From positions 1-64,000 of the forward strand of contig CAYHEC010000016.1 of the NCBI GenBank assembly GCA_964355675.1: 64,000 nucleotides of DNA, in the 5' to 3' direction. Made by a program: the position numbers and the translations under genes. Origin of the DNA: CAMBDS01 sp964355675. Its GTDB lineage: Bacteria; Electryoneota; AABM5-125-24; Hatepunaeales; Hatepunaeaceae. This document shows, piece by piece, positions 7,343 to 17,193 of this stretch; the first letter of the stretch is position 1, and each line of letters starts with the position of its first letter. The notes beneath the pieces were generated by a model. That model had not been told where the DNA came from. It saw only the letters and a program-made list of their open reading frames with translations, and ran no database searches.

Positions 7343-10300
7343 TTAAATCCTTCCAGGATCTTCCCCAAGAATCGGTGGACTTCCAAATCTGGCGTATAAT
7401 ACCGGAAGCACAATCAAAGTTAGAATTGTTGACGTGATAATCCCTCCGATAACCACCGTCGCGAGCGGTTTCTGCACCTCTGCCCCGACCCCTTGTGAGA
7501 TCGCCATCGGAATAAACCCGAGCGCCGCCACGAGAGCCGTCATCATCACTGGTCTCATCCGCTCGCTGCCTGCGGTCTTCACGGCATCCGAGAATGTCAT
7601 CTCCTCCTGTTGTAAATTTCGAATTGAGGAGACCAGAACCAGTCCATTCAAGACTGCAATCCCAGAAAGAGCAATGAATCCCACACCAGCAGAGATAGTG
7701 AAGGGCATATCCCTCAGCGTCAATGCGATAGCGCCTCCCGCTGCAGCCAGAGGCACTCCGCTGAATATCAGCAAGGCATCCCGCGCCGATTTATATGTCC
7801 AATAGAGTAGCCCGAAGATCATCAGGAGTGCAAGCGGCGTCACAAATGCGAGGCGCGTCCTTGCCCGTTGGAGGTTCTCGAACTGCCCGCCGAATTGAAC
7901 AAAATATCCAGGGGCAAATTTAACTTCCTCCGATATTCGATCCTGCACTTTTTTCACGAACGAGCCGATATCGCGCCCCCGGACATTGCTCTGAACAACA
8001 ATTCTTCGCTTGCCCCATTCTCGCGAGATCGTCGAAGGGCCTTCCGTTTGGGAAAATTTGGCAACCTGCGAAAGTGAAACTTGCTCACCGCTCTCGCTTG
8101 TGAGAATTATTCGATCCAGCGCTTCCGGGCTTGCAGAAAACTCAGGCGACCATTTTGCGACAAGGTCGAACCGCCGTTGTCCTTCACGCACCTCACCCAC
8201 AACACTTCCTCCTATTGACTCGATTGCCTCAAGGACTTCCTCTGATGTCAGCGAGTAACGGGAGAGAACCGTCCGGTCGATCTCGAGTCGCAGCAATGGC
8301 TGTCCCGATATCTGTTCGAGGTTGACGTCAACGGCGCCGCGAGTGGTTGAAACGATAGCTTCAACCTCTTTAGCCTTTTCCTTCAGAACCTCAAAGTCAT
8401 CACCAAATATTTTGATGCCGAGATCAGTACGTATTCCGGATATCAGCTCGTTGAAACGCATCTCGATCGGTTGGGTGAAGACCATATTCATACCGGGCAG
8501 ATCGGAAAGCTCTTTATCCATCAAAGCGACAAGTTCGGGCTGATTCTTGGCTCTTTTCCATTGTTCGCGCGGCGTAAGACTAACAAAGACGTCGGACAGC
8601 TCCACCCCCATCGGATCGGTCGCTAGTTCAGGAGTTCCTGTCCGCGTCCAGACGTCTTTCACTTCATTTGGAAACTTATCTCGCAGAATCCGTTCGATGC
8701 TCTGACCACTTTGGGTGGACTTTTCAAGCGAAACACCAGCCAAGCGAATCGTATTGATGACAATGCTACCTTCCGAAAGTCGTGGGATAAACTCCGATCC
8801 CAGAAATGCCATCAATACGCCAGCCCCGGCAACGAGCATTCCCGCAAACGCCAATACCGCGAATCCGTGCTTCAGTGACCAGTTCAGGAGTGGCTGATAC
8901 ATTCGCTTCAACCACTCCACGATCTTGGACTCCTTTTCTTTATGTGTTGCAGGCAGAAAGGCAGCGCTTAGAGCAGGAATGACAGTAAAAGAGAGGAGCA
9001 TCGAACCCGCCAGAACGAGTATTACAGTCATCGCCATCGGCCTGAACATTTTCCCTTCGACGCCTTGAAGTGTCAGGATGGGAAGATAGACCAGCATGAT
9101 TATCAGCTCTCCGAAGAGCGTCGGTTTACGCACCTCCATTACAGCGTCACGGATCAATTCCCAACGAGTGCGGCCGTCACGACGGTGCGCCAGTCTTCGA
9201 GTGATATTCTCGACTTGAATCACAGCATTATCGACCGCCAATCCGAAGTCAATTGCGCCGAGGTTCATCAAACTTCCGGCAATACCGAGTTGTAGCATGA
9301 AGCTGAATGCAAACAGCATCGATAACGGGATCGCCAAAGCCACAATCAGGCTTGCCCGGATATTTCCTAAAAATAGGAGTAACACTGAGACGACAAGAAT
9401 CGATCCGAAGAGGAGATTATGCTCGACCGTTTCCAGCACTTGATCTACAACGTGAGTCCGATCATAAACGACGTGGGCGTCGATGCCCTCAGGAAGTCCA
9501 TTCTTTACCTCATTCAGTTGTTTGGCGAGTCGTTGTGCGACTTCATGCGAATTCTCGCCCGAAAGCATGAAGCCCAGCCCCAAAACTACTTCCCCCTGAC
9601 CGTTATACGTTGTAGAAGCGGCTCGCTGCTGGTGACCGATGACTACCTCTGCCAGATCGCGGATGAGTATGGGAGTGCCGTTCCTTGTGGTGACGACGAC
9701 AGCCTCGATTTCATCTCGATTCGTTAGTTGTCCGACACCCTGAATGACAAACCGTTCGCCTGCTCGATTGACAATTCCGCCGCCTACATTCCTCTGGCCG
9801 TGCCGAAGAGCCTCCAGTACATCACCAAGTGTAAGATCAAACGATGCAAGGCGATCAGGATTTACAAGCACCTGATATTGCTTCTCGAAACCTCCCCAAC
9901 TGTTCACCTCTGCAACACCGGGGACAGATTGCAATTGAGGTTTTATCATCCAGTCCTGCACTTCTCTCGCGCGTGTCGGGTCAGAGGATTCGAGAGTATC
10001 TACAATGACATAATGAAAGATCTCTCCAAAACCAGTTGTGACGGGTCCAAGTGTCGGTCTCTCAACGCTCTCCGGAAGATCAGCTCCCATGAGGCGTTCA
10101 GCTACTTGTTGCCGCGCAAGGTAGAGATCGGTACCGTCCAGAAAGACGCAAGTCACCTGCGACAGTCCGAATTTGGAAATAGAGCGGATTTCCTGTAATC
10201 CGGCGATGCCTGTAAGTTCACGCTCGATGGAAGCGGTTGCCTGCGATTCAACATCCTCGGCGGCAAATCCAGGAAGCGTAGTGTTCACTTGCACGAGCAC

Positions 10301-10435
10301 CGGCGTAGTATCAGGGAATGCGTCAAAGGGAAGCTTGGAAAGTGACAGCGCCCCGGCAATCCCCATTAAAACGGCCATTGTCAGGACGAGCCAACGTAAA
10401 CGGATTACACCATCAATCCATTTTTCAAGTAGCAT
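7343..10435 (-). CDS. Heavy-metal efflux RND pump (CzcA/CusA family), system 1
   Basis: This 1030-residue inner-membrane pump has the RND layout: TM1 near the N-terminus (WLVLTMAVLMGIAGALSL), a large periplasmic porter loop, six TM helices in the middle, a second loop and six C-terminal TMs. The TM4 signature GAIDFGLAVDNAVIQVEN is of the DFG-x2-VD type seen in CzcA-like divalent-cation pumps rather than the AIG form of CusA. It would use the proton gradient to export metal ions with the adaptor encoded just upstream. The adaptor stop is only three bases from this ATG, so the two genes are co-translated. No outer-membrane channel gene is in this unit; the one at 18431 may serve both. The metal is not certain. 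Confidence 0.9.
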   Translation of the reverse strand: MLLEKWIDGVIRLRWLVLTMAVLMGIAGALSLSKLPFDAFPDTTPVLVQVNTTLPGFAAEDVESQATASIERELTGIAGLQEIRSISKFGLSQVTCVFLDGTDLYLARQQVAERLMGADLPESVERPTLGPVTTGFGEIFHYVIVDTLESSDPTRAREVQDWMIKPQLQSVPGVAEVNSWGGFEKQYQVLVNPDRLASFDLTLGDVLEALRHGQRNVGGGIVNRAGERFVIQGVGQLTNRDEIEAVVVTTRNGTPILIRDLAEVVIGHQQRAASTTYNGQGEVVLGLGFMLSGENSHEVAQRLAKQLNEVKNGLPEGIDAHVVYDRTHVVDQVLETVEHNLLFGSILVVSVLLLFLGNIRASLIVALAIPLSMLFAFSFMLQLGIAGSLMNLGAIDFGLAVDNAVIQVENITRRLAHRRDGRTRWELIRDAVMEVRKPTLFGELIIMLVYLPILTLQGVEGKMFRPMAMTVILVLAGSMLLSFTVIPALSAAFLPATHKEKESKIVEWLKRMYQPLLNWSLKHGFAVLAFAGMLVAGAGVLMAFLGSEFIPRLSEGSIVINTIRLAGVSLEKSTQSGQSIERILRDKFPNEVKDVWTRTGTPELATDPMGVELSDVFVSLTPREQWKRAKNQPELVALMDKELSDLPGMNMVFTQPIEMRFNELISGIRTDLGIKIFGDDFEVLKEKAKEVEAIVSTTRGAVDVNLEQISGQPLLRLEIDRTVLSRYSLTSEEVLEAIESIGGSVVGEVREGQRRFDLVAKWSPEFSASPEALDRIILTSESGEQVSLSQVAKFSQTEGPSTISREWGKRRIVVQSNVRGRDIGSFVKKVQDRISEEVKFAPGYFVQFGGQFENLQRARTRLAFVTPLALLMIFGLLYWTYKSARDALLIFSGVPLAAAGGAIALTLRDMPFTISAGVGFIALSGIAVLNGLVLVSSIRNLQQEEMTFSDAVKTAGSERMRPVMMTALVAALGFIPMAISQGVGAEVQKPLATVVIGGIITSTILTLIVLPVLYARFGSPPILGEDPGRI

Positions 10436-10438
10436 TTC

Positions 10439-12118
10439 CTATGCCCCCACGCCGCAGCAACCAGCGCCGATGCTGCTTTTCATGATCTCGGTCTTGAGCA
10501 AGTAGCTCCCCTTCACAGCGATCCGCTCTCCCTGCCTAATTCCAGATACCGCGTAGCCGTCGGGACTCGTGTAGAGCACCTCTACCTTGCGAGGCTTGAA
10601 CCTACCGGGAGCCTCTTCGACAAACACCACATTGCAGCACCCTTCCCACTGGACTGATTCAGTTGAGACGAACATAGTTGCCTCTTTCGCTCCGATCGCG
10701 ATTCGAGCAGTAACGAATTGATGCGACTTTAGTTGTGCAACTTCACCGTCTGTTTCGATCCGGACCTTACCCATTCTTGTGAGGGGATCGATGGAATCAG
10801 CGATCCAGATAATTTTTCCGGCGCCTCTAACGATTCCATCGCTTACGATCTCAGCTTTTTGCTGGAGGGCTACGCGTGCGATGTCTCGCTCACGAACTCG
10901 AGCTTCGATCCAAAGCCGGTCAGTTTCGGCGATAATTCCTATCATCCCACCAGATTCAAGACCTGTTCCGAGAGTTGCAGTTTGCTCGACCAGCACCCCC
11001 GCCTGTCTCGCCTTAACAGAGATCAGACTGCGTCCGCGGCTCTCTTGAGCAATCTCCTTTTCATCATATCCGATAGCGTATAAGGAACTTGCCGCAATCT
11101 CAGCGTCGGCTTCGGCGTGCGAGTACTCAGACCCTGCCTCTTCAAGTTCTGATGTGCTGATCACAGCTTCCTTTGCCAGAGTTTGCTTTCTGAGAAGGGC
11201 GTTCTTCGCCAACTGGAGAATTGTCCTGGCCCTGACAAATTCTGCCTTCATCGTAGCAGCTTCGATGGATTCGATAAATGCCAGAACTTGACCGGAAACC
11301 ACTCGCTCCCCTGGCTGGACAACCCAGCGAACCAACGTTCCTTTCACAAGCGTTGTAATCGCTGAGGTATTCTCCGCGTTGAACATCACTTCCGCAGGGA
11401 CTTCAATCGTCTCAGCGGACGGTGTTTCGGAGACGACTTCGATCACGATTCCAGCTCGACCAGCCGTTTCCAGGCTTGCGAGCTGGACAATTGCGTCGTT
11501 GGTCTCACAGTATGCCTTGTTCGAGCGGAAGAGTGATGTCTTGGGCTTGTCTTCCTTTACTTTGTTCTCCTTTTCCTGTTGCTCGAGGAATCTCACTTCC
11601 TGAGGGAACTTGAGGTCGGTGTTGCACTTATAGCAGTGTGACTCAGGGACTCCGTGATTAGCGCACCAATCGGACTTTTCCTTGAATTTAGCCACCAAAT
11701 CCGGATGGCATTTGGCGCACTCTGACTCTGGGGCGCGATGCTCGGAACACCAGTCAATCTCCACGATCTGGGGCTTGTCCTCGACCTGCAAGCCCTTCAT
11801 ATTCAGAAATGCTGCTTCCTGCGGGAACTTAAGGTCGGCGTTGCACTTATTGCAGTGTGACTCAGGAACTCCGTGATTCCCGCACCAATCGGATTTTTCC
11901 TTGAATTTAGCCACCAAATCCGGATGGCATTTGGTGCACTCTGACTCTGGGGCTCGATGCTCGGCGCACCAATCTATCTGTGCAACTTCTGCTGCGTTGG
12001 GTGAGAGCGCAGGCACTGGTGGCGTCTTCACCTCCGCGGTTGACAGATTGTATATCAGACCAGACGTGGCAGCCAAAATGGCTATAAAAGCCAAAACGGC
12101 GATGATTCGAGAGTTCAT
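10439..12118 (-). CDS. RND efflux periplasmic adaptor with tandem cysteine-rich metal-binding repeats
   Basis: This 559-residue adaptor starts with a membrane anchor or signal (residues 6-27). Two nearly identical segments follow (about residues 49-103 and 121-175), each with WCxEHRAPESECxKCHPDL and WCxNHGVPESHCxKCNxDLKF. Each holds two C-x7-C-x2-C units plus histidines, suggesting metal capture before handover to the pump. The rest is a CusB/CzcB-type membrane-fusion protein with barrel-sandwich (VVQPGERVVSGQVLAFIES), helical hairpin and beta-barrel parts. The C-terminus has two CC pairs (EGCCNV and GAGCCGVGA). It is about 150 residues longer than a plain CusB because of the metal-binding part. 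It precedes and is coupled to the pump gene. Confidence 0.88.
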   Translation of the reverse strand: MNSRIIAVLAFIAILAATSGLIYNLSTAEVKTPPVPALSPNAAEVAQIDWCAEHRAPESECTKCHPDLVAKFKEKSDWCGNHGVPESHCNKCNADLKFPQEAAFLNMKGLQVEDKPQIVEIDWCSEHRAPESECAKCHPDLVAKFKEKSDWCANHGVPESHCYKCNTDLKFPQEVRFLEQQEKENKVKEDKPKTSLFRSNKAYCETNDAIVQLASLETAGRAGIVIEVVSETPSAETIEVPAEVMFNAENTSAITTLVKGTLVRWVVQPGERVVSGQVLAFIESIEAATMKAEFVRARTILQLAKNALLRKQTLAKEAVISTSELEEAGSEYSHAEADAEIAASSLYAIGYDEKEIAQESRGRSLISVKARQAGVLVEQTATLGTGLESGGMIGIIAETDRLWIEARVRERDIARVALQQKAEIVSDGIVRGAGKIIWIADSIDPLTRMGKVRIETDGEVAQLKSHQFVTARIAIGAKEATMFVSTESVQWEGCCNVVFVEEAPGRFKPRKVEVLYTSPDGYAVSGIRQGERIAVKGSYLLKTEIMKSSIGAGCCGVGA

Positions 12119-12257
12119 GTATTCTCCAGAGACTTATGATTTTGGTTTGGGAATGTTAGAGTTGCGAACGGATATGAAGTCTATGAGTGACTTGATATCA
12201 ATTCAGAGAAGGGTCGAACTCTACTTCAGAGAGAGAGAGTCCGCCCGGGAGATGGTG

Positions 12258-12623
12258 TCAGGCGAATATAGGGGGACGTTCAGGTGGATTTTGGTCGGTC
12301 TGAGTCAAGCGATCAAGTGGACGGATTGGCTCGTCAGGCAGTAAGATTTGGAAGACCCTGATATCATATTCGGTCGCTTGCAAAGTGGAGACAACGCAGA
12401 AGCAGTTGCATTCAGCGTCGTCAGCGCAATCGTCAAAGCCGCCGTCTTCGCAACAATGCGATATCAAACAGATCGGCAAGACCAGTAACGTTATCGTCGA
12501 GAGAAGACAGAGAAATCCCACCCAATCGAAGAATTGGTTTTGCCTCCGCAAGTCACTCAAGCGAAAACGAGATTTCGCGAAACCGCGGCCGAAATTAGCG
12601 ATCATTTGCAGGTGAAGGTTCAT
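12258..12623 (-). CDS. Small cysteine-rich membrane protein, metal-efflux associated
   Basis: The frame encodes 121 residues with one likely TM helix (about 34-56, WVGFLCLLSTITLLVLPICLI). A cysteine cluster follows at once (SHCCEDGGFDDCADDAECNCFCVV), which would face the periplasm. No family name is recognised. It lies 139 bases upstream of the adaptor gene in the same direction. A gene of the same general design (TM helix, then a cysteine cluster) lies ahead of the second RND system at 19841-20170. The shared position suggests a metal-binding accessory, but that is inference. The true start could be a later ATG. Confidence 0.55.
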   Translation of the reverse strand: MNLHLQMIANFGRGFAKSRFRLSDLRRQNQFFDWVGFLCLLSTITLLVLPICLISHCCEDGGFDDCADDAECNCFCVVSTLQATEYDIRVFQILLPDEPIRPLDRLTQTDQNPPERPPIFA

Positions 12624-12799
12624 CCTTTATTTAATGGCTTGCTCAAAGCTGGAGGCGATAAGTAAATCACTCTGAACGCTGATCAGAATGCCAGCCCACG
12701 GGCAAGGGATTCCAAAGTTAGTAGTGATACGAACAAACTGTCGAAATGTCGGGCTTTAGAGCTGGTAACATCTGTGGATTTCTTGAGCACCTCTAATTC

Positions 12800-13876
12800 T
12801 CATTTACCATGATCATGCCTGTGATGAATATCCGGGTAATGCGGGTGCGAATGGTTGATCACCTCGTGCGAGTGAGAATGGGAATGAACTTCAAACAAAT
12901 TCTCTTCTTTCGGATGCGAATGCTTATGGTGCTCGTCGTGATCATGCCTGTGGTCGTGAATCAGGCTCTCATGGGAATGCTGGTGAACATGCTTTTCGGT
13001 CAGATGGAGCCATACACCCAACCCCATGAGGATCGAAGCGATTATCAGACTAAGCGTCACCGATTCGCCGATTAGTAATACGGCAAATATACTGCCAATG
13101 AAAGGCGCGACGGAAAAGTAAGCTCCGGTACGTGCGGCTCCCAAGTTACGGAGAGCGAGTATGAACAGCACCAGGCTGATACCGTACCCGATCAGTCCCA
13201 CCAATGCAGAAAAAGATATCTTCCCCAGTGCAGGAAACACGTTTCCAAGCGAGAGTGCCAGCGCAAGGTTTGTCAATCCCCCGATCAGACCCTTTAAGAA
13301 TGCGATTTGTACCGGGTCACCACCTGAAATTTTGCGCGTCAAGTTATTATCGATTGCCCAAGCCAGGCAGGCGCCCGCAACCAAAATCGATCCCGACAGG
13401 TTCCCCTGTTCGAGGCGACCCTGCCATGAAAGGGCAACTCCTCCGAGCAGAATAAGTAACGCGCCCGAGGCGATACGTCGGTCAAAATTCTCGTGAAACA
13501 CAATCCAGGCGAGGGAAATGGTGAAGACCGCCTCTAGGTTCAACAGCAAAGATGCATTCGATCCGGGTAAACGTTCCAGACCAAACATCAGCAACACCGG
13601 ACCTGCTACTCCGCCCGACACAATCGCCCCCATGAGCCAAGGTGCATCATTTAGGCTGAGTGGCGTCTCTCTGCCGCCCTTATGAAAAATCCTCGAATAC
13701 ACTATCCATAACCCAAGCCCGAGAGCAGATCCCAAGTAGAGAAGGCTCGCAAGCATCACCGGCGGGACGTCTCCGACAAGAACTTTTGCCGCTGGTGTGC
13801 CTAATCCAAAGAGCGTCGCTGCACCGAGAGCGAATAAAACTCCTGCCTTCTGGTTATGGAAAATTGAACCCGGCAA
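12800..13876 (-). CDS. EamA/DMT-family permease with histidine-rich C-terminal tail
   Basis: This 358-residue protein has about ten hydrophobic helices arranged as two EamA (DUF6) repeats; AGVLFALGAATLFGLGTPAAK begins the first and GSILVAGACLAWAIDNNLTRK the second. The final 68 residues (291-358) contain 24 histidines in HxH and HDH runs, a pattern typical of metal-binding tails in zinc, nickel and cobalt transporters. The transport core belongs to the drug/metabolite exporters. Position between two metal-efflux systems and the tail make a role in metal export or sensing likely. The substrate is not shown by the sequence. Confidence 0.85.
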   Translation of the reverse strand: MPGSIFHNQKAGVLFALGAATLFGLGTPAAKVLVGDVPPVMLASLLYLGSALGLGLWIVYSRIFHKGGRETPLSLNDAPWLMGAIVSGGVAGPVLLMFGLERLPGSNASLLLNLEAVFTISLAWIVFHENFDRRIASGALLILLGGVALSWQGRLEQGNLSGSILVAGACLAWAIDNNLTRKISGGDPVQIAFLKGLIGGLTNLALALSLGNVFPALGKISFSALVGLIGYGISLVLFILALRNLGAARTGAYFSVAPFIGSIFAVLLIGESVTLSLIIASILMGLGVWLHLTEKHVHQHSHESLIHDHRHDHDEHHKHSHPKEENLFEVHSHSHSHEVINHSHPHYPDIHHRHDHGK

Positions 13877-14037
13877 TCTTTTAATTCCTTTGACTTAGAT
13901 CCTTGAGGGGAAGTCCTCATTCATTGAACGGCAATTTAGAATTCAGCTTAAGCGATAAAATAGCGATGATTTGCACGTTACTGCTTAGGCTGCGGAGGGC
14001 TTTGTAATCCAGCGTTAATTTGATACTGAACGTATTG

Positions 14038-14065
14038 ACTCCCTCCCGACTTTGCGGGAGGGAGT
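14038..14065 (-). terminator. Strong hairpin after the second RND operon
   Basis: ACTCCCTCCCG (14038-14048) pairs perfectly with CGGGAGGGAGT (14055-14065), 23 bases past the stop of the pump gene on the minus strand. There is no clear U-run, so it may act in mRNA end protection or as a weak terminator. The rest of 13877-14087 holds nothing recognised. Confidence 0.55.
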
Positions 14066-14087
14066 TATCATGTTTAGAGTCCAACCA

Positions 14088-17000
14088 TTATTTGCTGCCC
14101 CACCTCCGCTCAAACATTCCGTAAAGTGTTGGCAGGAGGTAGAGCGTCAGGATTGTCGAAGTGAATAGACCGCCCACCACCACGGTTGCCAGAGGCCTTT
14201 GAACCTCCGCCCCGATACCGGTCGAGAAGAGGAGTGGTACCAGGCCAAGCATCGCCACCAACGCGGTCATTGAGACAGGTCTGATCCGAAGCATCGCGCC
14301 GTGCATGATGACCTCGTCGAGTGGAAGTCCACGTGCCTTCAGCTCATTCAGGTAACTGATAAGCACGACTCCGTTCAACACGGCCACTCCAAATAGAGCA
14401 ATAAATCCGACCGAGGCCGGTACTGAAAGATACTGCCTGGTTGCGAAAAGTCCAACGATTCCTCCGATCAAGGCAAAAGGAATGTTGAGATAGATCAGCA
14501 GGGCATGCCGGAAGGTGTTGAACGCCGAATAGAGCAGGATGAAAATGAAGAACATCGTGATCGGAACGATGATCGCAAGGCGCTCCATCGCTCTTCTTTG
14601 GTTCTCAAACTGGCCTCCATACTCGACGAAGTAGCCCGGTTTCAGCGAAACCTGTTTTTTGATCCGCGCCTGAATCTCCTCGACAACGCTGCCGAGGTCT
14701 CGGCCCTCGACATTCGCCTGAATCACAATTCGGCGCTGGTTTTTCTCACGATTGATCTGGATCGGGCCGATGACTTCGCTGATAGTTGCCACATCGGAGA
14801 TCGGAATGAGCGCTCCTTCCGGCGTTCGCACGCGAATGTTGCCGATTGCGTCGCTGTCCTTGCGATATTTCTCGTCAAAACGCACCAGAATTCCGAAGCG
14901 CCTTGTCTGCTGGAATACCTGCCCAATGACTTCGCCACCGACGCCTAACTCAACAGCCTCCAGAATGTCATCTACGCCAAGTCCATACCGCGCCGCCTTC
15001 TCAGCGTCAACATCTATCTGTACTTGCGGCTGTCCGAAGGATTGCTCAAGCGAGAGGTCTGCCACTCCGGGGACAGATGCCAGTACATTCTTGATCTCTT
15101 CGCCCTTACGCCGCAACTCGTCCATGTCCTCGCCAAATACTTTCACTGCCAGTTCAGCTTTGACCCCAGAGATCAGCTCGCCAAACATATTTTGGATCGG
15201 TTGTGACATAGAAACTTGCACACCGGGATAACTTGATAGCTCGCGACGAATATCTTCTATCAGATCCTGTTTTGTTCGTCCCGGAGCCCATTCGTCGAAC
15301 GGTTTCAATTCGACGTGGATTTCAGACGAATTCACCGGATGGGGGTGCGAGCCTGCTTCGGGACGACCGATGCGGGTAACCACATCGGTCACTTCCGGGT
15401 ACCGAGCAACTTTATCAGATTGGAGCTGCAGGATGCGGGTCATTTCCTCCAATGAAGTCGAAGGCGCGCCTGCAATGTTGATCTGAATAGAGCCCTCCTC
15501 GAGCGTGGGGACAAATTCCGTTCCGAGATAGGAAACCAAAGCCAGACTCAGCGTAAGTGCGGCGACCGCCCCGACGAGAACTTTCCTCCGATTTAGGAGA
15601 ACCCAAGACAGAGATGGTTGATAGCCCGCCTTCAGCATACGGACGACGAAGCTGTCCTTCTCGGAAACCTTCCCTTTGAAAACAAACGAGGCGAGGAATG
15701 GAATCAGAGTAAATGTGAACAGGAGCGATCCGATCAAGCCGAATGTGATCGTGAATGCCATCGGGCTGAACATCTTGCCCTCGACGCCTTCCAGCGTGAA
15801 GAGGGGGAGGAAAACAATGATGATTATCATTATGGCGAAGGCAATCGGGCGGGCGACTTCGTCGGCTGAGAAGAGGATGACGTCTTTTAGCGAACGCTTG
15901 CCTTGATCGTGCGCAAGATGCCGCCAGATATTCTCGACCATCACCACCGCTCCATCGGCCATCATTCCAATGGCAATCGCCAGCCCTCCCAGCGACATCA
16001 GATTAGCGGACAGGCCAAACTGCCGCATCATCAGGAACGCGACCAGCATCGACATGGGCAAGGCGATAGTCACGACGAACGCGCTGCGGAAGTCTCCGAG
16101 AAAAAGCAACAGCACCAGTACAACCAGTATCGCTCCCTCAAACAGCGCCTTCTTCACAGTCCCGGTCGCCTCTGAGATCAGATGCGCTTGCTCGTAAAAG
16201 GGTGTCAGAGTGACGCCTCGCGGCAGTGACACTTGCAAAGTTTCGACCTTCTTGTAGAGATTCTCGATTACCTGACTGGTGTTTTCGCCGTAGAGTTTCA
16301 ACACAATGCCGGTAACAACCTCGCCGACGCCGTTCTTCAGAACCACACCGCGCCGGATTTCGGGGCCAATCTCGACCAACGCGACGTCACGCAACCGGAC
16401 AACTTTGCCTTCTGACTCCTTCACTTTCACGCTGGCGAGTTGATCGCTGTTTTCAATCAGACCGAGCCCGCGAACGAGGTACTCCTCTCGCCCCCGGACA
16501 ATGAACTGTCCACCCACATTGCGGTTGTTCTGTTCGATTGCTTCAACAACCTCGTTCAGCGTCAGATCGTAAGCCATCAGTTTGAACGGATCAACCTTAA
16601 CTTGAAACTGCAGGATGTTCCCGCCCATCGAAAGGACTTCAGTCACTCCCTGAACCGTGCCGAGCTGATACTTCACCACCCAGTCGTTAATGGTTCTGAG
16701 ATAAATATCAACTGGTAGTCCTTCCGTATCCGCCGTCGAATCGGCGGTGAGGTAGTACATGAAGATTTGCCCCAAACCGGTCGAGATCGGTCCGAGGCCC
16801 GGCGGTTCATCACTCTCCGGCAAGTCTGCCATCGCCGCGTTGAGGCGTTCCGACACCAGTTGCCGCGCGAAATAGACGTCGGTTTTGTCGGTGAAATAGA
16901 CATAGATCACCGCCATCCCAAAGGCTGAAGTCGATCTGACGACAGTTACTCCAGGCAGACCGTTCATGGCGGTTTCAATCGGAAAGGTGATCAGTCGCTC

Positions 17001-17183
17001 GACTTCTTCTGGCGCCATACCGTGGGCTTCAGCGAAGACTGGGACCATCACCGGCGAGATGTCGGGGAATGCGTCAACCGGGAGCTGACGATACGACACG
17101 ATGCCGGCTCCGACCACAATCGCCAGCATTAAGCCGAGCAGTAGTCGCTTGTTGATCGAGAAGTCAATGAGTTTTTTTAGCAT
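14088..17183 (-). CDS. Heavy-metal efflux RND pump (CusA/CzcA family), system 2
   Basis: The pump is 1031 residues from the start MLKKLIDFSINKRLLLGLMLA at 17183. That start has AAAGGA about 8 bases upstream and follows the adaptor stop by 10 bases; a longer frame from 17255 would overlap the adaptor and is not favoured. It has twelve TM helices and two periplasmic loops as in HME-RND pumps. The TM4 signature is AIAIGMMADGAVVMVEN, unlike the DFG form in system 1, so the two pumps probably differ in metal range. It would form a complete tripartite exporter with the adaptor and channel encoded directly upstream. Confidence 0.9.
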   Translation of the reverse strand: MLKKLIDFSINKRLLLGLMLAIVVGAGIVSYRQLPVDAFPDISPVMVPVFAEAHGMAPEEVERLITFPIETAMNGLPGVTVVRSTSAFGMAVIYVYFTDKTDVYFARQLVSERLNAAMADLPESDEPPGLGPISTGLGQIFMYYLTADSTADTEGLPVDIYLRTINDWVVKYQLGTVQGVTEVLSMGGNILQFQVKVDPFKLMAYDLTLNEVVEAIEQNNRNVGGQFIVRGREEYLVRGLGLIENSDQLASVKVKESEGKVVRLRDVALVEIGPEIRRGVVLKNGVGEVVTGIVLKLYGENTSQVIENLYKKVETLQVSLPRGVTLTPFYEQAHLISEATGTVKKALFEGAILVVLVLLLFLGDFRSAFVVTIALPMSMLVAFLMMRQFGLSANLMSLGGLAIAIGMMADGAVVMVENIWRHLAHDQGKRSLKDVILFSADEVARPIAFAIMIIIIVFLPLFTLEGVEGKMFSPMAFTITFGLIGSLLFTFTLIPFLASFVFKGKVSEKDSFVVRMLKAGYQPSLSWVLLNRRKVLVGAVAALTLSLALVSYLGTEFVPTLEEGSIQINIAGAPSTSLEEMTRILQLQSDKVARYPEVTDVVTRIGRPEAGSHPHPVNSSEIHVELKPFDEWAPGRTKQDLIEDIRRELSSYPGVQVSMSQPIQNMFGELISGVKAELAVKVFGEDMDELRRKGEEIKNVLASVPGVADLSLEQSFGQPQVQIDVDAEKAARYGLGVDDILEAVELGVGGEVIGQVFQQTRRFGILVRFDEKYRKDSDAIGNIRVRTPEGALIPISDVATISEVIGPIQINREKNQRRIVIQANVEGRDLGSVVEEIQARIKKQVSLKPGYFVEYGGQFENQRRAMERLAIIVPITMFFIFILLYSAFNTFRHALLIYLNIPFALIGGIVGLFATRQYLSVPASVGFIALFGVAVLNGVVLISYLNELKARGLPLDEVIMHGAMLRIRPVSMTALVAMLGLVPLLFSTGIGAEVQRPLATVVVGGLFTSTILTLYLLPTLYGMFERRWGSK

Positions 17184-17193
17184 TTTTAATCCT

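Noticed and set aside
14505..16197. Several open frames on the plus strand inside the second RND region
   Set aside because: They are antisense to the pump gene, with atypical composition and no start signals.
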